DNA of 64,000 nt from Alphaproteobacteria bacterium (GTDB lineage Bacteria; Pseudomonadota; Alphaproteobacteria; JANSWW01): positions 62,001 to 126,000 of the forward strand of contig JANSWW010000012.1 in NCBI GenBank assembly GCA_024743275.1. The letters are read 5' to 3'. Both the position numbers and the translations under genes were made by a program. The notes under the pieces were generated by a model. That model was not told the origin of the DNA. It saw nothing but the letters and a program-made list of their open reading frames with translations, and searched no databases. Of the stretch, positions 27,181 to 38,516 are shown one piece after another (within the stretch, counting starts at the first letter, position 1; every line of letters starts with the position of its first letter).

Positions 27181-28980
27181 TCACCCGAGGTGATGCACCT
27201 CCTGCAGGCCATAGACCGGGGTCGGGATCCCCTCCATCCGGGCCTTCAGTTGCAGCGCCAGGAACTGCGAATAGTGCCGCGACTGGTGCAGATTCCCGCC
27301 ATGGAACCAGAGCGCCTCCTGCTGGGTCGGCTTCCACATGTTCCGCTGTTCGCCCTCCCAGGGTCCTGGATCCTTGGGTGTGTCCGACCCGAGGCCCCAG
27401 CATTTCCCGACCTTGTCGGCGACCTCCTGGCTGATCAGGTCGGCGGCCCAGCCGTTCATCGACCCGTAGCCGGTGGCATAGACGATCACGTCGGCCGGCA
27501 GTTCCGTGCCGTCGTCGAGCTTGACGCCGGTCTCGGTGATCTCGCTGACCTGTCCGGTCTTGAGCTTGATCTTGCCGTCGATCACAAGCTGGCTGGCGCC
27601 GACATCGATGTAATAGCCGGAGCCGCGCCGCAGATATTTCATGAACAGACCCGACCCGTCGGCGCCCCAATCGAGCAGGAAACCCGCCTTCTCCAGCCCC
27701 GCGTAGAAGTCGGCGTCCTGTTTGGCCATCTGCTCATAGAGCGGGCGTTGGAAGTCGGCCATGATCGCATAAGGGATCGACGCGAAGATCAGGTCCGCCT
27801 TCTGGGTCGTCATCCCGTTCTGCACCGCCTCTTCGGAATAGAGCGCACCGAGCCCGATATCCATCAGCGTGTCCGATTTGACGATATGGGTCGACGACCG
27901 CTGGACCATGGTCACGTCCGCGTCGTTCTCCCACAACGCCGCACAGATATCGTGCGCCGAGTTGTTGGAACCGATGACAACCGCCTTCTTGCCCTGATAG
28001 GCATCCGGACCCGGATGTTGGGACGAGTGATGCTGGTCGCCCTTGAACCTATCCATACCGGGGAAGTCCGGGAGGTTCGCCTTGCCGGACATGCCGGTGG
28101 CAAGGACCAACTGTTTCGGCCGCAGCACGACCTCCTCGCCGTCGCGGTCGACCACCACGGTCCACTCGCCCGAAGCTGCGTCGTAGCGTGCGGAGGTGGC
28201 CTGGCTGCGGCTCCAATAGTTCAGCTCCATGATCTTGGTGTACATCTCGAGCCAATCGCCGATCTTGTCCTTCGGCGCGAACACCGGCCAGTTCGGCGGG
28301 AAGGGCAGATAGGGCAGGTGGTCGTACCAGACCGGATCGTGCAGACAGAGTGACTTGTAGCGGTTCCGCCAGCTGTCCCCCGGGCGGTCGTTCTTCTCGA
28401 TGATGATCGTCGGCACGCCGAGTTGACGCAGACGCGCGCCGAGCGCGATCCCACCCTGACCGCCCCCGATGATGACCGTATAGGGTTGGGTCTCGTAGCC
28501 GAGCGTGCGCTGCTCCTCTTCCCGCTCCTCTTTCCAGGTGGGCCGGTGTTTCCCCGCGCCATGCTTGGCCCCGAGGGGACGTTCGAAGCCCAGCGGCTCC
28601 TCATGTCCCTTAAGCTCGGTCATGGTGGTGAGCAGCGTCCAGATCCGTCCGTCGCGAAGCCGCACCAGGCCGTAGCCACGCGCGACCCCGGTCTCGAAAT
28701 TGAACCAGGCGGTGATGACTCCGCCCTCCTCCGTCGCGTCTTCGCCGGCGGCTAGCGTCCAGTTCGACGGCTTGGTGGTGGAAAGCTGGGCGCCGAGCAT
28801 GTCGCGCACCGCGTCGGGGCCTTCCATCGTCCGGATGTTCCAGGTGAAACTGATCAGATCGCGCCAATAGCAATCTTCCGTGAACAGACCGACGGCGGCG
28901 TCGATATCGTTCGCGGCGAGGGCGTCGTCCAAGGACGACAGAACGGACTGGGCCTGAGCGCTCGGAGTGATGTCGAGCAT
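27181..28980 (-). CDS. SnoaL-like domain fused to an FAD/NAD(P)-dependent monooxygenase
   Basis: A 599-residue two-domain protein. Residues 1-125 are an NTF2/SnoaL-like fold (ALAANDIDAAVGLFTEDCYW). Residues 160-599 are a class B flavin monooxygenase-like module with the FAD GxGxxG stretch VIIGGGQGGIALGARL and the NADPH-site VIGSNNSAHDICAAL. A late ATGYGSMNGW fits the family's ATG motif. Such proteins oxidise small organic molecules or carry an N-hydroxylase-like role; the substrate is unknown. ATG 28980 follows AGGGAGGAAA. It seems to be a single gene between ppdK and the formate/nitrite transporter. Confidence 0.87.
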   Translation of the reverse strand: MLDITPSAQAQSVLSSLDDALAANDIDAAVGLFTEDCYWRDLISFTWNIRTMEGPDAVRDMLGAQLSTTKPSNWTLAAGEDATEEGGVITAWFNFETGVARGYGLVRLRDGRIWTLLTTMTELKGHEEPLGFERPLGAKHGAGKHRPTWKEEREEEQRTLGYETQPYTVIIGGGQGGIALGARLRQLGVPTIIIEKNDRPGDSWRNRYKSLCLHDPVWYDHLPYLPFPPNWPVFAPKDKIGDWLEMYTKIMELNYWSRSQATSARYDAASGEWTVVVDRDGEEVVLRPKQLVLATGMSGKANLPDFPGMDRFKGDQHHSSQHPGPDAYQGKKAVVIGSNNSAHDICAALWENDADVTMVQRSSTHIVKSDTLMDIGLGALYSEEAVQNGMTTQKADLIFASIPYAIMADFQRPLYEQMAKQDADFYAGLEKAGFLLDWGADGSGLFMKYLRRGSGYYIDVGASQLVIDGKIKLKTGQVSEITETGVKLDDGTELPADVIVYATGYGSMNGWAADLISQEVADKVGKCWGLGSDTPKDPGPWEGEQRNMWKPTQQEALWFHGGNLHQSRHYSQFLALQLKARMEGIPTPVYGLQEVHHLG

Positions 28981-29203
28981 ACGGTTTCCTCCCTTGTTTT
29001 GATTAGGGTGGCAACCGGGTCCGATTCTCTTGCCGACTCCGCTGGTCGCCACAGGGCGGCATTGCAGTCGCCCCGCCCACAACTTACGGCGGCACAGAAA
29101 AGACCGGCAAGACGTTATCGGAGTACGCAGCCATGTGCGGCCAAACGCCCGCGGTTACGGGCGCCGGTCAACATGGCATCCTTGGGCATGTTGCCCCAGT
29201 GGA

Positions 29204-31894
<2,691 letters not shown>

Positions 31895-31904
31895 TTTGAG
31901 CCAC

Positions 31905-33983
31905 TCACCCTTCAATTACGCTGAATTCAGCGATCTGCTGCATCGTCCGTACCAGTTCGCTCAAGAGTGCCAGCCGGTTCGCCCGAATGACCGCTTCGTC
32001 CGCATTGACCTTGACCTCGTCGAAGAAAGCGTCGACCGGTGACCGCAATCCCGCGAAAATCGACATCGCCCCCGAAAAGTCCTCTTCTTCAAGGGCGGCC
32101 GCGATTTCACCACGGGCTTCCGCTAGCGCCCGGCCCAGCGCCTTCTCCTCGTCCTGATCGAATAGGCCAGGGGCGAGCGCGGCGCCCATCGCGTCCGGCG
32201 TCTTCTCGCCCTCGATCCGCAGGATATTCGCCGCCCGCTTATACGCCGTGAGCAGGTTGGCCCCCGCCTCGCCGGCCAGGAAGGCCTGCAACGCGTCGAC
32301 CCGCTTCAATACCAACACCAGATCGTCGACGCCGCCCTGGGACATGACGGCGGCGATCAGATCGTGCCGCACGCCCTTGTCCCGCATGGCGACCTTGAGA
32401 CGGTCGCCGATAAACGCGATGACCTCACCGGTCACCTTGTCCCGCGCGGCCTTGCCGGTGATGTCGAGCTTGTCCCAGGCATTTTCGATGGCGGTGGCGA
32501 GGCTGAGCCGGACGCCGTTCTCGACCATCAACCGGATGATCCCGAGGGCGGCCCGGCGCAGGGCGAAGGGGTCGCGGCTGCCGGTGGGCTTCTCGTCGAT
32601 GGCGAAGAAGCCGACCAGGGTATCCAGCTTGTCGGCGAGCGCGACGGCGACGGACACCGGCTTGGACGGGCAGGCGTCGGACGGTCCTTGCGGGGCGTAA
32701 TGGTCGGCGATGGCGTCGGCGACGTCCGGGTCCTGACCGTCATTGAGCGCGTAGTAACGCCCCATCAGGCCCTGGAGCTCCGGGAACTCGCCGACCATGC
32801 CGGTGGTGAGGTCCGCCTTGGCCAGTTCCGCCGCGCGGTCGGCCTTGACCGGATCGGCGCCGGTCGCCTCGGCGAGACCCCGGGCCAGCAGGCGGACCCT
32901 CTCGACCTTCTCGCGCAGGGTGCCGAGCTTTTCGTGGAAGGTGATGACGTCGAGGGCGCCGAGACGGGTCTCCAGGGCCTGCGCGCGGTCCTGATCCCAG
33001 AAGAACTTGGCGTCGGACAGCCGCGCGCGGAGGACCTTCTCGTTCCCTGCCAGGATCGTCGCCCCGTTGTCCGCCGTCTCCATATTCGCGACGACGACGA
33101 AATGGGGGGCCAGCCTGCCGTCGGCGGTCTCCAGGGCGAAGTATTTCTGATGTTCGCGCATGGAGGTGGTCAACACCTCCGGCGGCACGTCCATGAAGGC
33201 CGCGTCGATGGTGCCGAGCAGCGGCACCGGCCATTCGACAAGGCCGGTCACCTCGGTGAGCAGGCCCGGATCGGCCTTCAGCAACAGCCCCTTGTCCGCC
33301 GCCAGGGCCGCCGCGCCGTCCTGGATCAGCGCCCGGCGTTCGGCGGGGTCGAGCACCACCTTCGCCGCCCGCAGCTTCTCGGCGTAATCCGCGAAACTGG
33401 TGACCTGGAACCGGCCCGGCGCCAGGAATCGGTGCCCCTCGGTCGTGTCGCCGAACGGGATTTCCGCATCGCCCAGGGACAAGGCGCCGTCGACCTTCTT
33501 GCCGTCGAACAGGCAGAGGATCGAGCGCAGCGGCCGGACCCAGCGGAAGCCATGGGTCGCCCAGCGCATGGATTTCGGCCAGCCGAACGCCTCGATCGCG
33601 TCGGTCAGGAGAGCGGGCAGGATCTCCCGCGTGTCCCGTCCCTTGGTCTCGACCACGGCGAAATAGAACACGCCCTTGCCCGTATCCCGTTCCTCGAGCT
33701 GGTCCTTGGCAACGCCATTGCCCTTGAGGAAGCCTTCCAGCGCCTTCTCCGGCGCGCCAACCCGCGGGCCGCGCTTTTCCTCGCGGACATCCTCCTGGCG
33801 CTCCGGCACGCCGTCGAACACGACCGCGATCCGGCGCGGGGTCACATAGGTCCGGGCGTCGGTGAAGGCGAGACCCTGGTCGGTCAACCGGGACGCCAGA
33901 TCCTTTTCCAGGTCGGCGGCCGCCCTGGCCTGCATGCGGGCGGGGATTTCTTCGGAGAAGAGTTCAATGAGGAGCTCGGCCAT
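31905..33983 (-). CDS. glyS: Glycyl-tRNA synthetase beta subunit
   Basis: A 692-residue subunit of the heterotetrameric bacterial GlyRS. It starts [18 protein letters not shown], the family N-terminus. It has the B3/B4-like and HD regions and a C-terminal anticodon-binding helical domain ([19 protein letters not shown]). The ATG overlaps the glyQ stop by one base (TGATG), so the subunits are translationally coupled. Confidence 0.96.
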   Translation of the reverse strand: MAELLIELFSEEIPARMQARAAADLEKDLASRLTDQGLAFTDARTYVTPRRIAVVFDGVPERQEDVREEKRGPRVGAPEKALEGFLKGNGVAKDQLEERDTGKGVFYFAVVETKGRDTREILPALLTDAIEAFGWPKSMRWATHGFRWVRPLRSILCLFDGKKVDGALSLGDAEIPFGDTTEGHRFLAPGRFQVTSFADYAEKLRAAKVVLDPAERRALIQDGAAALAADKGLLLKADPGLLTEVTGLVEWPVPLLGTIDAAFMDVPPEVLTTSMREHQKYFALETADGRLAPHFVVVANMETADNGATILAGNEKVLRARLSDAKFFWDQDRAQALETRLGALDVITFHEKLGTLREKVERVRLLARGLAEATGADPVKADRAAELAKADLTTGMVGEFPELQGLMGRYYALNDGQDPDVADAIADHYAPQGPSDACPSKPVSVAVALADKLDTLVGFFAIDEKPTGSRDPFALRRAALGIIRLMVENGVRLSLATAIENAWDKLDITGKAARDKVTGEVIAFIGDRLKVAMRDKGVRHDLIAAVMSQGGVDDLVLVLKRVDALQAFLAGEAGANLLTAYKRAANILRIEGEKTPDAMGAALAPGLFDQDEEKALGRALAEARGEIAAALEEEDFSGAMSIFAGLRSPVDAFFDEVKVNADEAVIRANRLALLSELVRTMQQIAEFSVIEG

Positions 33984-34906
33984 CACGCGGCTCCTTCCGC
34001 GCTGGTCTCGACCCAGATCTCGCAACAGGCTTTGGCGAGGTTCCGGACCCGGCCGATATAGGCGGCCCGCTCCTGAACGCTGATCACCCCGCGCGCATCC
34101 AACAGATTGAAAAGGTGGCTCGCCTTCATGCACTGGTCATAGGCCGGCAGCGCGAGCCTTTGATCGATCAACATGGCGCACTCGGCCTCGGCGTCCTTGA
34201 AATGGTCGAACAGTTTTTCCGTGGTCGCATGCTCGAAGTTGAAGGCCGAGAACTCGCGTTCCGCCTGGTGATAGATGTCGCGGTAGGACTTCGACGCCGG
34301 CCCCTCGACCCCATTCCAATCGAGATCGAAAATGCTGTCGACTCCCTGAATATAGGTCGCCAGTCGCTCCAGCCCGTAGGTCAGTTCCGCCGGAACCGGA
34401 TCGCATTCGATGCCGCCGACCTGCTGGAAATAGGTGAACTGGGTCACCTCCATGCCGTCGCACCAGACCTCCCAGCCCAGCCCCCAGGCGCCTAGGGTCG
34501 GGCTTTCCCAATCGTCCTCGACGAACCGGATGTCGTGCTCCATCGGGTCGATGCCGATGGCCTTGAGCGAGCCCAGATAGAGATCCTGGATATCCGGCGG
34601 CGACGGCTTCATCAGCACCTGGAACTGATAGTAGTGCTGCAGCCGGTTGGGGTTCTCGCCATAGCGCCCGTCGGTCGGCCGGCGCGAGGGCTGCACATAG
34701 GCGCAGTTCCAGTGGCTGTCGGGGCCGAGCGCTCGCAGCGTCGTCGCGGGATGAAACGTACCGGCGCCGACCTCCAGATCATAGGGCTGGACGATAACGC
34801 AGCCCTTGGAGGCCCAATAGGTTTGCAGCTTCAGGATCAGGGATTGGAAACAGGTCTCGGCACGCGGCAGCTTGGTGCCTTCGGTCGCGCGGTTGGGGGC
34901 CGCCAT
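33983..34906 (-). CDS. glyQ: Glycyl-tRNA synthetase alpha subunit
   Basis: A 307-residue class II catalytic subunit. Conserved regions are [36 protein letters not shown] (motif 2 region), [19 protein letters not shown] and [22 protein letters not shown] 34906 is chosen because GGAGAG is 8 bases upstream; an in-frame GTG at 34915 lies too close to that site. It opens the glyQ-glyS-ppdK unit. Confidence 0.97.
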   Translation of the reverse strand: MAAPNRATEGTKLPRAETCFQSLILKLQTYWASKGCVIVQPYDLEVGAGTFHPATTLRALGPDSHWNCAYVQPSRRPTDGRYGENPNRLQHYYQFQVLMKPSPPDIQDLYLGSLKAIGIDPMEHDIRFVEDDWESPTLGAWGLGWEVWCDGMEVTQFTYFQQVGGIECDPVPAELTYGLERLATYIQGVDSIFDLDWNGVEGPASKSYRDIYHQAEREFSAFNFEHATTEKLFDHFKDAEAECAMLIDQRLALPAYDQCMKASHLFNLLDARGVISVQERAAYIGRVRNLAKACCEIWVETSAEGAA

Positions 34907-35017
34907 AACGTTCACTCTCCGGAAAATCGATCGTAGGCCTGGGTCGATCGGCTACGGTGCGGTGCACAATAACGGCGGCCATAGGGGGAATCAACGTTGT
35001 CGGTGGGGTTTTAGCGA

Positions 35018-35260
35018 TCAGCCATAGGGGCAGTCGGCACGGCCGCAGGACTTGGCCCCGCGCGCGGCGACGAAGGTGTCGCAGACCCGGCACTTGACGA
35101 GATCCTCGACGCCGTCATCGGTCTCCGGCTCCCGGGTCACACGGTCGCGCGCCTTCTCCGCGGTTTTGCGGATCTTGTCGAGATTGCCGACCACCTTGAA
35201 GAAGGCGATGACGGCAAGGATGATGCCGGCGAGGACGAGGAGTTTGGAGAAGGAAAACAT
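35018..35260 (-). CDS. Small membrane protein with a C-terminal zinc-ribbon-like cysteine cluster
   Basis: An 80-residue protein. Residues 4-24 are a single transmembrane helix (LLVLAGIILAVIAFFKVVG). A basic helix and an acidic linker follow. The tail has Cys-x-x-Cys (CRVC) and then Cys-x4-Cys (CGRADC), four cysteines that could bind zinc, ending in PYG. Function is unknown. It lies between the S49 peptidase gene and glyQ on the same strand, downstream of a tandem repeat. Membrane anchor plus zinc site suggests a small adaptor, but this is a guess. Confidence 0.7.
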   Translation of the reverse strand: MFSFSKLLVLAGIILAVIAFFKVVGNLDKIRKTAEKARDRVTREPETDDGVEDLVKCRVCDTFVAARGAKSCGRADCPYG

Positions 35261-35300
35261 GCGCTTCGTCTAGCCGGTGCGGTTGGTGACGTCAATCGGC

Positions 35301-35360
35301 GGATAAGAAGGCGCCGGATAAGAAGGCGCCGGATAAGAAGGCGCCGGATAAGAAGGCGGC
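35301..35360 (-). repeat. 15-bp tandem repeat after the S49 peptidase gene
   Basis: Four units of GGATAAGAAGGCGCC start at 35301, 35316, 35331 and 35346; the last differs only at its end. Each unit carries the GGCGCC palindrome. The array lies 16 bases beyond the stop of the minus-strand S49 peptidase gene. Confidence 0.92.
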
Positions 35361-35376
35361 GCCCTTGGTGATAGCC

Positions 35377-36210
35377 TTAGAGGCCCCAGCGGGCCCAATG
35401 GGCGCGTTCCTCGATCTGGCCCAGCAGCGAGCCGGCGAAGGAGCCTGCCGCAGCCTCCACCCCGCCGCCGCGCAGGAAGGCCAACGCTCCCCGCTTTTCC
35501 GCGATCTTCGGCAGCTTGACCTTTTCGCCATAGCGCGCCCGCATGGTCGCCCGGACATCGCCGAGACCGTCGGCAAGCCCGGCCTTCACCGCCGCCGCGC
35601 CGATCAGCACCCGGCCGTCGAACAGCGTGTCGCCGTTTGGATGGATCAGCTTCGCCCCCCGCCGGTCGTTGACCTGGCCGATGAAATTGGCGTGGATCTG
35701 CTCCTGGATGTCTTTTAGCCGGGCGACATCCTCCGGTTTTTCCGGGGAGAACGGGTCGAGCAGCGCCTTGCTCTCCCCCGCCGTATAAAGCCGCCGTTCG
35801 ATGCCGAGCTTGGCGATCGCCTCGGTGAAGCCGAAGCCGGCGGAGATCACCCCGATCGATCCGACCACGGACGAGCCCTGCAGCAGGATCTCGTCGGCCG
35901 CCGTGGCCAGCCAATAGCCGCCCGAGGCCGCCACGTCCTCGACGAAGGCCGTGACCCGCTTCTCCTTCTCAAGCGCCAGCGCCCGGATCCGCCCGGCGAT
36001 CAGCTCGGATTGCACCGGCGATCCGCCCGGTGAATTCACCACCAGGGCGATCTCCTTGGCGTCGTCGATGTCGAAGGCCCGGTCGAGCAGCGGCTCGACA
36101 CTTTCCAGCGTCAGACCTTTGCGGAAGGCCCCGACCTGGCCGATCACACCGGTAAGGCGGACGACGGGAACGACGGGCGGACGTTTGCGGAAAGGAATGC
36201 GGAACTTCAT
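35377..36210 (-). CDS. S49-family serine peptidase (SppA/SohB-like)
   Basis: A 277-residue peptidase of the short SppA group. The catalytic dyad is Ser96 in AASGGYWLA and Lys148 in ESKALLDPFSP. The VVNSPGGSPVQSELI loop, which forms the oxyanion hole, is intact. It lacks an obvious N-terminal signal or anchor helix, so it may be soluble or peripheral; the N-terminus is basic. SppA-type enzymes degrade cleaved signal peptides or other membrane-released peptides. It follows a methyltransferase gene by 20 bases on the same strand. Confidence 0.9.
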   Translation of the reverse strand: MKFRIPFRKRPPVVPVVRLTGVIGQVGAFRKGLTLESVEPLLDRAFDIDDAKEIALVVNSPGGSPVQSELIAGRIRALALEKEKRVTAFVEDVAASGGYWLATAADEILLQGSSVVGSIGVISAGFGFTEAIAKLGIERRLYTAGESKALLDPFSPEKPEDVARLKDIQEQIHANFIGQVNDRRGAKLIHPNGDTLFDGRVLIGAAAVKAGLADGLGDVRATMRARYGEKVKLPKIAEKRGALAFLRGGGVEAAAGSFAGSLLGQIEERAHWARWGL

Positions 36211-36230
36211 AGGGCCGTCATATCGACCCT

Positions 36231-36959
36231 TTAGGGCGTCTGCGCAAGGGGCACACCGTCCTCCAGGATGCGGCGCGCCGTCGCCGACAGGCCGCCATCC
36301 GGATCGTGCAGCGCCAGACCGGGATGAATTTGCCCCGGCGACGCGACGTCCCGGCGCCCCCGCACGATCACCCGCTTGGCGGCCGTGCCGGCCTTGGGCC
36401 AGAGCGGAATCACCTCGGTCTCCTGGAAACGCGGCATCAGGGCCGCCATCACCCGGTCGAGCCGGTCCGCCCGGTAGATCAGCGTGATCCGGCCGCGCGG
36501 GATCAGAGATTTGTGGGCCAGCGCGACCCAGCGCTCAAGGAGACCCTCCCGGCTCCGGTTCGCCTTGTCCTTGACCGTGTCGGGGGAGGCGTCGCTTGCC
36601 GCGTCGTGAAAGGGCGGATTGATCAGGACATGGCCGACCGGGTCGATCGCCTCCTCCTCGACCCGGCCCCAGATGATCTCCGCCTCGACGCGATTGGCCC
36701 GCGCGTTCTCCGCGGCGAGTTCGGCCAGGCCCTCGTCCCCCTCGATGCCGGTGACGGCCAGATCGGGCACCCGGGCCGTGGCACAGAGGAAGGTGGCGCC
36801 CGCCCCGCAGCCGAAGTCCGCGACCCGGTCGCCCGGGTTCAGCCGAGCGGCGGCGGCCAGCAGCACCGGATCGAGCGCCGCGCGGTAGCCCGTCGCCGGC
36901 TGCCGGAAGGCGACCCGGCCGGACAGCAATGTGTCCTCGGTGGTCGCCAACAGCGTCAT
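36231..36959 (-). CDS. tRNA1(Val) A37 N6-methyltransferase-like enzyme (TrmN6 family)
   Basis: A 242-residue SAM-dependent methyltransferase. Motif I is VADFGCGAGATFLC, and the catalytic NPPF tetrapeptide (LINPPFHDAAS) is typical of N6-adenine methyltransferases. The N-terminal LSGRVAFRQPATGYRAALDPVLLA is the COG4123/TrmN6 signature. Substrate tRNA position is inferred from family. Its ATG overlaps the DUF2007 stop by 4 bases, so the two genes are coupled. Confidence 0.85.
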   Translation of the reverse strand: MTLLATTEDTLLSGRVAFRQPATGYRAALDPVLLAAAARLNPGDRVADFGCGAGATFLCATARVPDLAVTGIEGDEGLAELAAENARANRVEAEIIWGRVEEEAIDPVGHVLINPPFHDAASDASPDTVKDKANRSREGLLERWVALAHKSLIPRGRITLIYRADRLDRVMAALMPRFQETEVIPLWPKAGTAAKRVIVRGRRDVASPGQIHPGLALHDPDGGLSATARRILEDGVPLAQTP

Positions 36960-37201
36960 CCGCCCCAGAATCCCTCTTCCTTGAAGTCGTCGGGCATCGC
37001 GTCCCCGGCCTCGATCAGCAGGCGTTTCGCCTGGTTGTAATCGTCCGGGTGGACCACCAGCCGGCGCGGCAGGATCCCGATCGATCCCTCCAGCACACTG
37101 GTGTGCAGGTCGAACATCACGACCTCGATCCCCGCATCGGCGAGATAGGCGGTGACCCAGGAGAGCCGGACGGGGTCGTTCGATTGGATGAGGGTCTTCA
37201 C
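36956..37201 (-). CDS. DUF2007-family protein
   Basis: An 81-residue protein of the DUF2007 (putative signal-transducing) family, with a ferredoxin-like fold. The pattern LIQSNDPVRLSWVTAYLADAG, then a central variable strand and RRLVVHPDDYNQAKRLL, is typical. Its function is unknown. The start is GTG 37201 with AAAGGA upstream. It opens a minus-strand unit (DUF2007, methyltransferase, S49 peptidase, small zinc-ribbon protein) and is divergent from the polyprenyl diphosphate synthase gene. Confidence 0.85.
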   Translation of the reverse strand: MKTLIQSNDPVRLSWVTAYLADAGIEVVMFDLHTSVLEGSIGILPRRLVVHPDDYNQAKRLLIEAGDAMPDDFKEEGFWGG

Positions 37202-37255
37202 GCTATCAAGTCCTTTTCACCCCGCCCAGTGACGATATTCCGCGAGCCTGCGCCC

Positions 37256-37283
37256 TTGACCTTACATGCTTCCACAATATGCT
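37256..37283 (+). promoter_or_regulatory. Candidate promoter for the polyprenyl diphosphate synthase gene
   Basis: TTGACC (37256-37261), 16 bases, TATGCT (37278-37283), about 75 bases ahead of the start. The surrounding block is more AT-rich than flanking sequence. Confidence 0.45.
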
Positions 37284-37358
37284 CGCCAGCCACAAGGACG
37301 CCGCCCCGAAAACCATTGGAGAGGCCGCGCCGGACGTGACGGGACACGCATAACCTTT

Positions 37359-38381
37359 ATGACCGAGACCGCCCTTTCCCAGACCGACCCGCAAAGGGGT
37401 CGCGAATCCCTCGACCGTTTGCTGACGCTGGTCGCCGACGACATGAAGGCCGTCAACCATCTGATCGTCGAGCGGATGGACAGCCCCGTCGTCCTGATCC
37501 CCCAATTGGCCGGCCATATCGTCGCCGCCGGGGGCAAGCGCATGCGCCCGCTGCTGACCCTGGCCGCCGCCCGGCTTTGCGGCTATGGCGACGGGGCCGA
37601 CCATGTGAAGCTCGCGACCTCCGTCGAGTTCATCCACACGGCCACCCTGCTACATGACGACGTGGTCGATGAAAGCGCCCTGCGCCGCGGTCTCGACAGC
37701 GCCAACGCCATCTGGGGCAACAAGGCGAGCGTGCTGGTCGGCGACTTCCTGTTCTCCCGCGCCTTCCAATTGATGGTCGAGACAGGCTCCCTGGAGGTCC
37801 TGCGCATCCTCTCCCAGGCCTCCGCCGTGATCGCGGAGGGCGAGGTGCACCAGCTTCTGACCGCCAACGACACCACGACCGACCGGGCGGCCTATCTTCA
37901 GGTGATCGAGGCGAAGACCGCCGAGCTGTTCGCCGCCGCCGCCCGGGTCGGCGCCGTGGTCGCGGACCAGCCGCAGGAGATCTGCGACCATCTCGAATCC
38001 TATGGCCGCAATCTCGGCACCGCCTTCCAGTTGACCGACGACGTGCTCGATTACGCCGCCGACGCGGAGACCATGGGCAAGGCCGTCGGCGACGACTTCC
38101 GGGACGGCAAGCTGACCCTGCCGGTGATCCTCGCCTTCGAACGGGGCACCGAAGAGGAACGCACCTTCTGGAAGCGGACCCTGGAGGAGCAGGAGCAGGC
38201 GGACGGCGATCTTGAGCACGCCATCGCGCTCATTCGCAAATACGACACCCTGGAAGACAGCCTCAAAGAGGCCCGGGGCTATGCGGAACGCGCCCGCGAC
38301 GACCTCGCGGTCACGCCGGCCCATCCGATCCGCGATATCCTCGCCGACCTCGCCAGCTTCTCCGTCGACCGGGCGTATTAA
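37359..38381 (+). CDS. ispB: Long-chain polyprenyl diphosphate synthase (ubiquinone side chain)
   Basis: A 340-residue trans-prenyltransferase. The first aspartate-rich motif is DDVVD at 100-104, the second is DDVLD at 227-231, and GGKRMRPLLTLAAA at 59-72 binds IPP. No bulky residues crowd the positions upstream of the first motif, as in long-chain enzymes making the C40-C50 ubiquinone tail. The exact chain length cannot be told. ATG 37359 was chosen, since the frame upstream crosses the promoter. Confidence 0.92.
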   Translation: MTETALSQTDPQRGRESLDRLLTLVADDMKAVNHLIVERMDSPVVLIPQLAGHIVAAGGKRMRPLLTLAAARLCGYGDGADHVKLATSVEFIHTATLLHDDVVDESALRRGLDSANAIWGNKASVLVGDFLFSRAFQLMVETGSLEVLRILSQASAVIAEGEVHQLLTANDTTTDRAAYLQVIEAKTAELFAAAARVGAVVADQPQEICDHLESYGRNLGTAFQLTDDVLDYAADAETMGKAVGDDFRDGKLTLPVILAFERGTEEERTFWKRTLEEQEQADGDLEHAIALIRKYDTLEDSLKEARGYAERARDDLAVTPAHPIRDILADLASFSVDRAY

Positions 38382-38409
38382 TCTGGCAGCGGGGTGTCGC
38401 GTTGTTTCT

Positions 38410-38503
38410 CCCCCCTGACAAGGGGGGATAGAGGGGGGTTGAGCAACCCCGGACAACCCCGCCATCAACCCTCACCCTCCCCTCTCCCACTCTTGGGAGA
38501 GGG
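38410..38503. repeat. REP-like palindromes between convergent genes, copy 3
   Basis: Three hairpins occur in the 135-base gap between convergent ispB and the histidine kinase gene: CCCCCC/GGGGGG (38410-38427), GGGGTT/AACCCC (38435-38450) and a perfect 10-bp stem CCCTCTCCCA/TGGGAGAGGG (38480-38503). The last uses the same core as the copies at 9365 and 23216. The location fits a bidirectional transcription stop. Confidence 0.7.
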
Positions 38504-38516
38504 TGAAGAGAGGACG

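Noticed and set aside
32364..34061. A 565-codon frame antisense to glyS
   Set aside because: Same cause; histidine/glycine-rich composition typical of antisense shadows.
35301..35360. Possible CRISPR-like array
   Set aside because: The units abut without spacers, so it is a simple tandem repeat.
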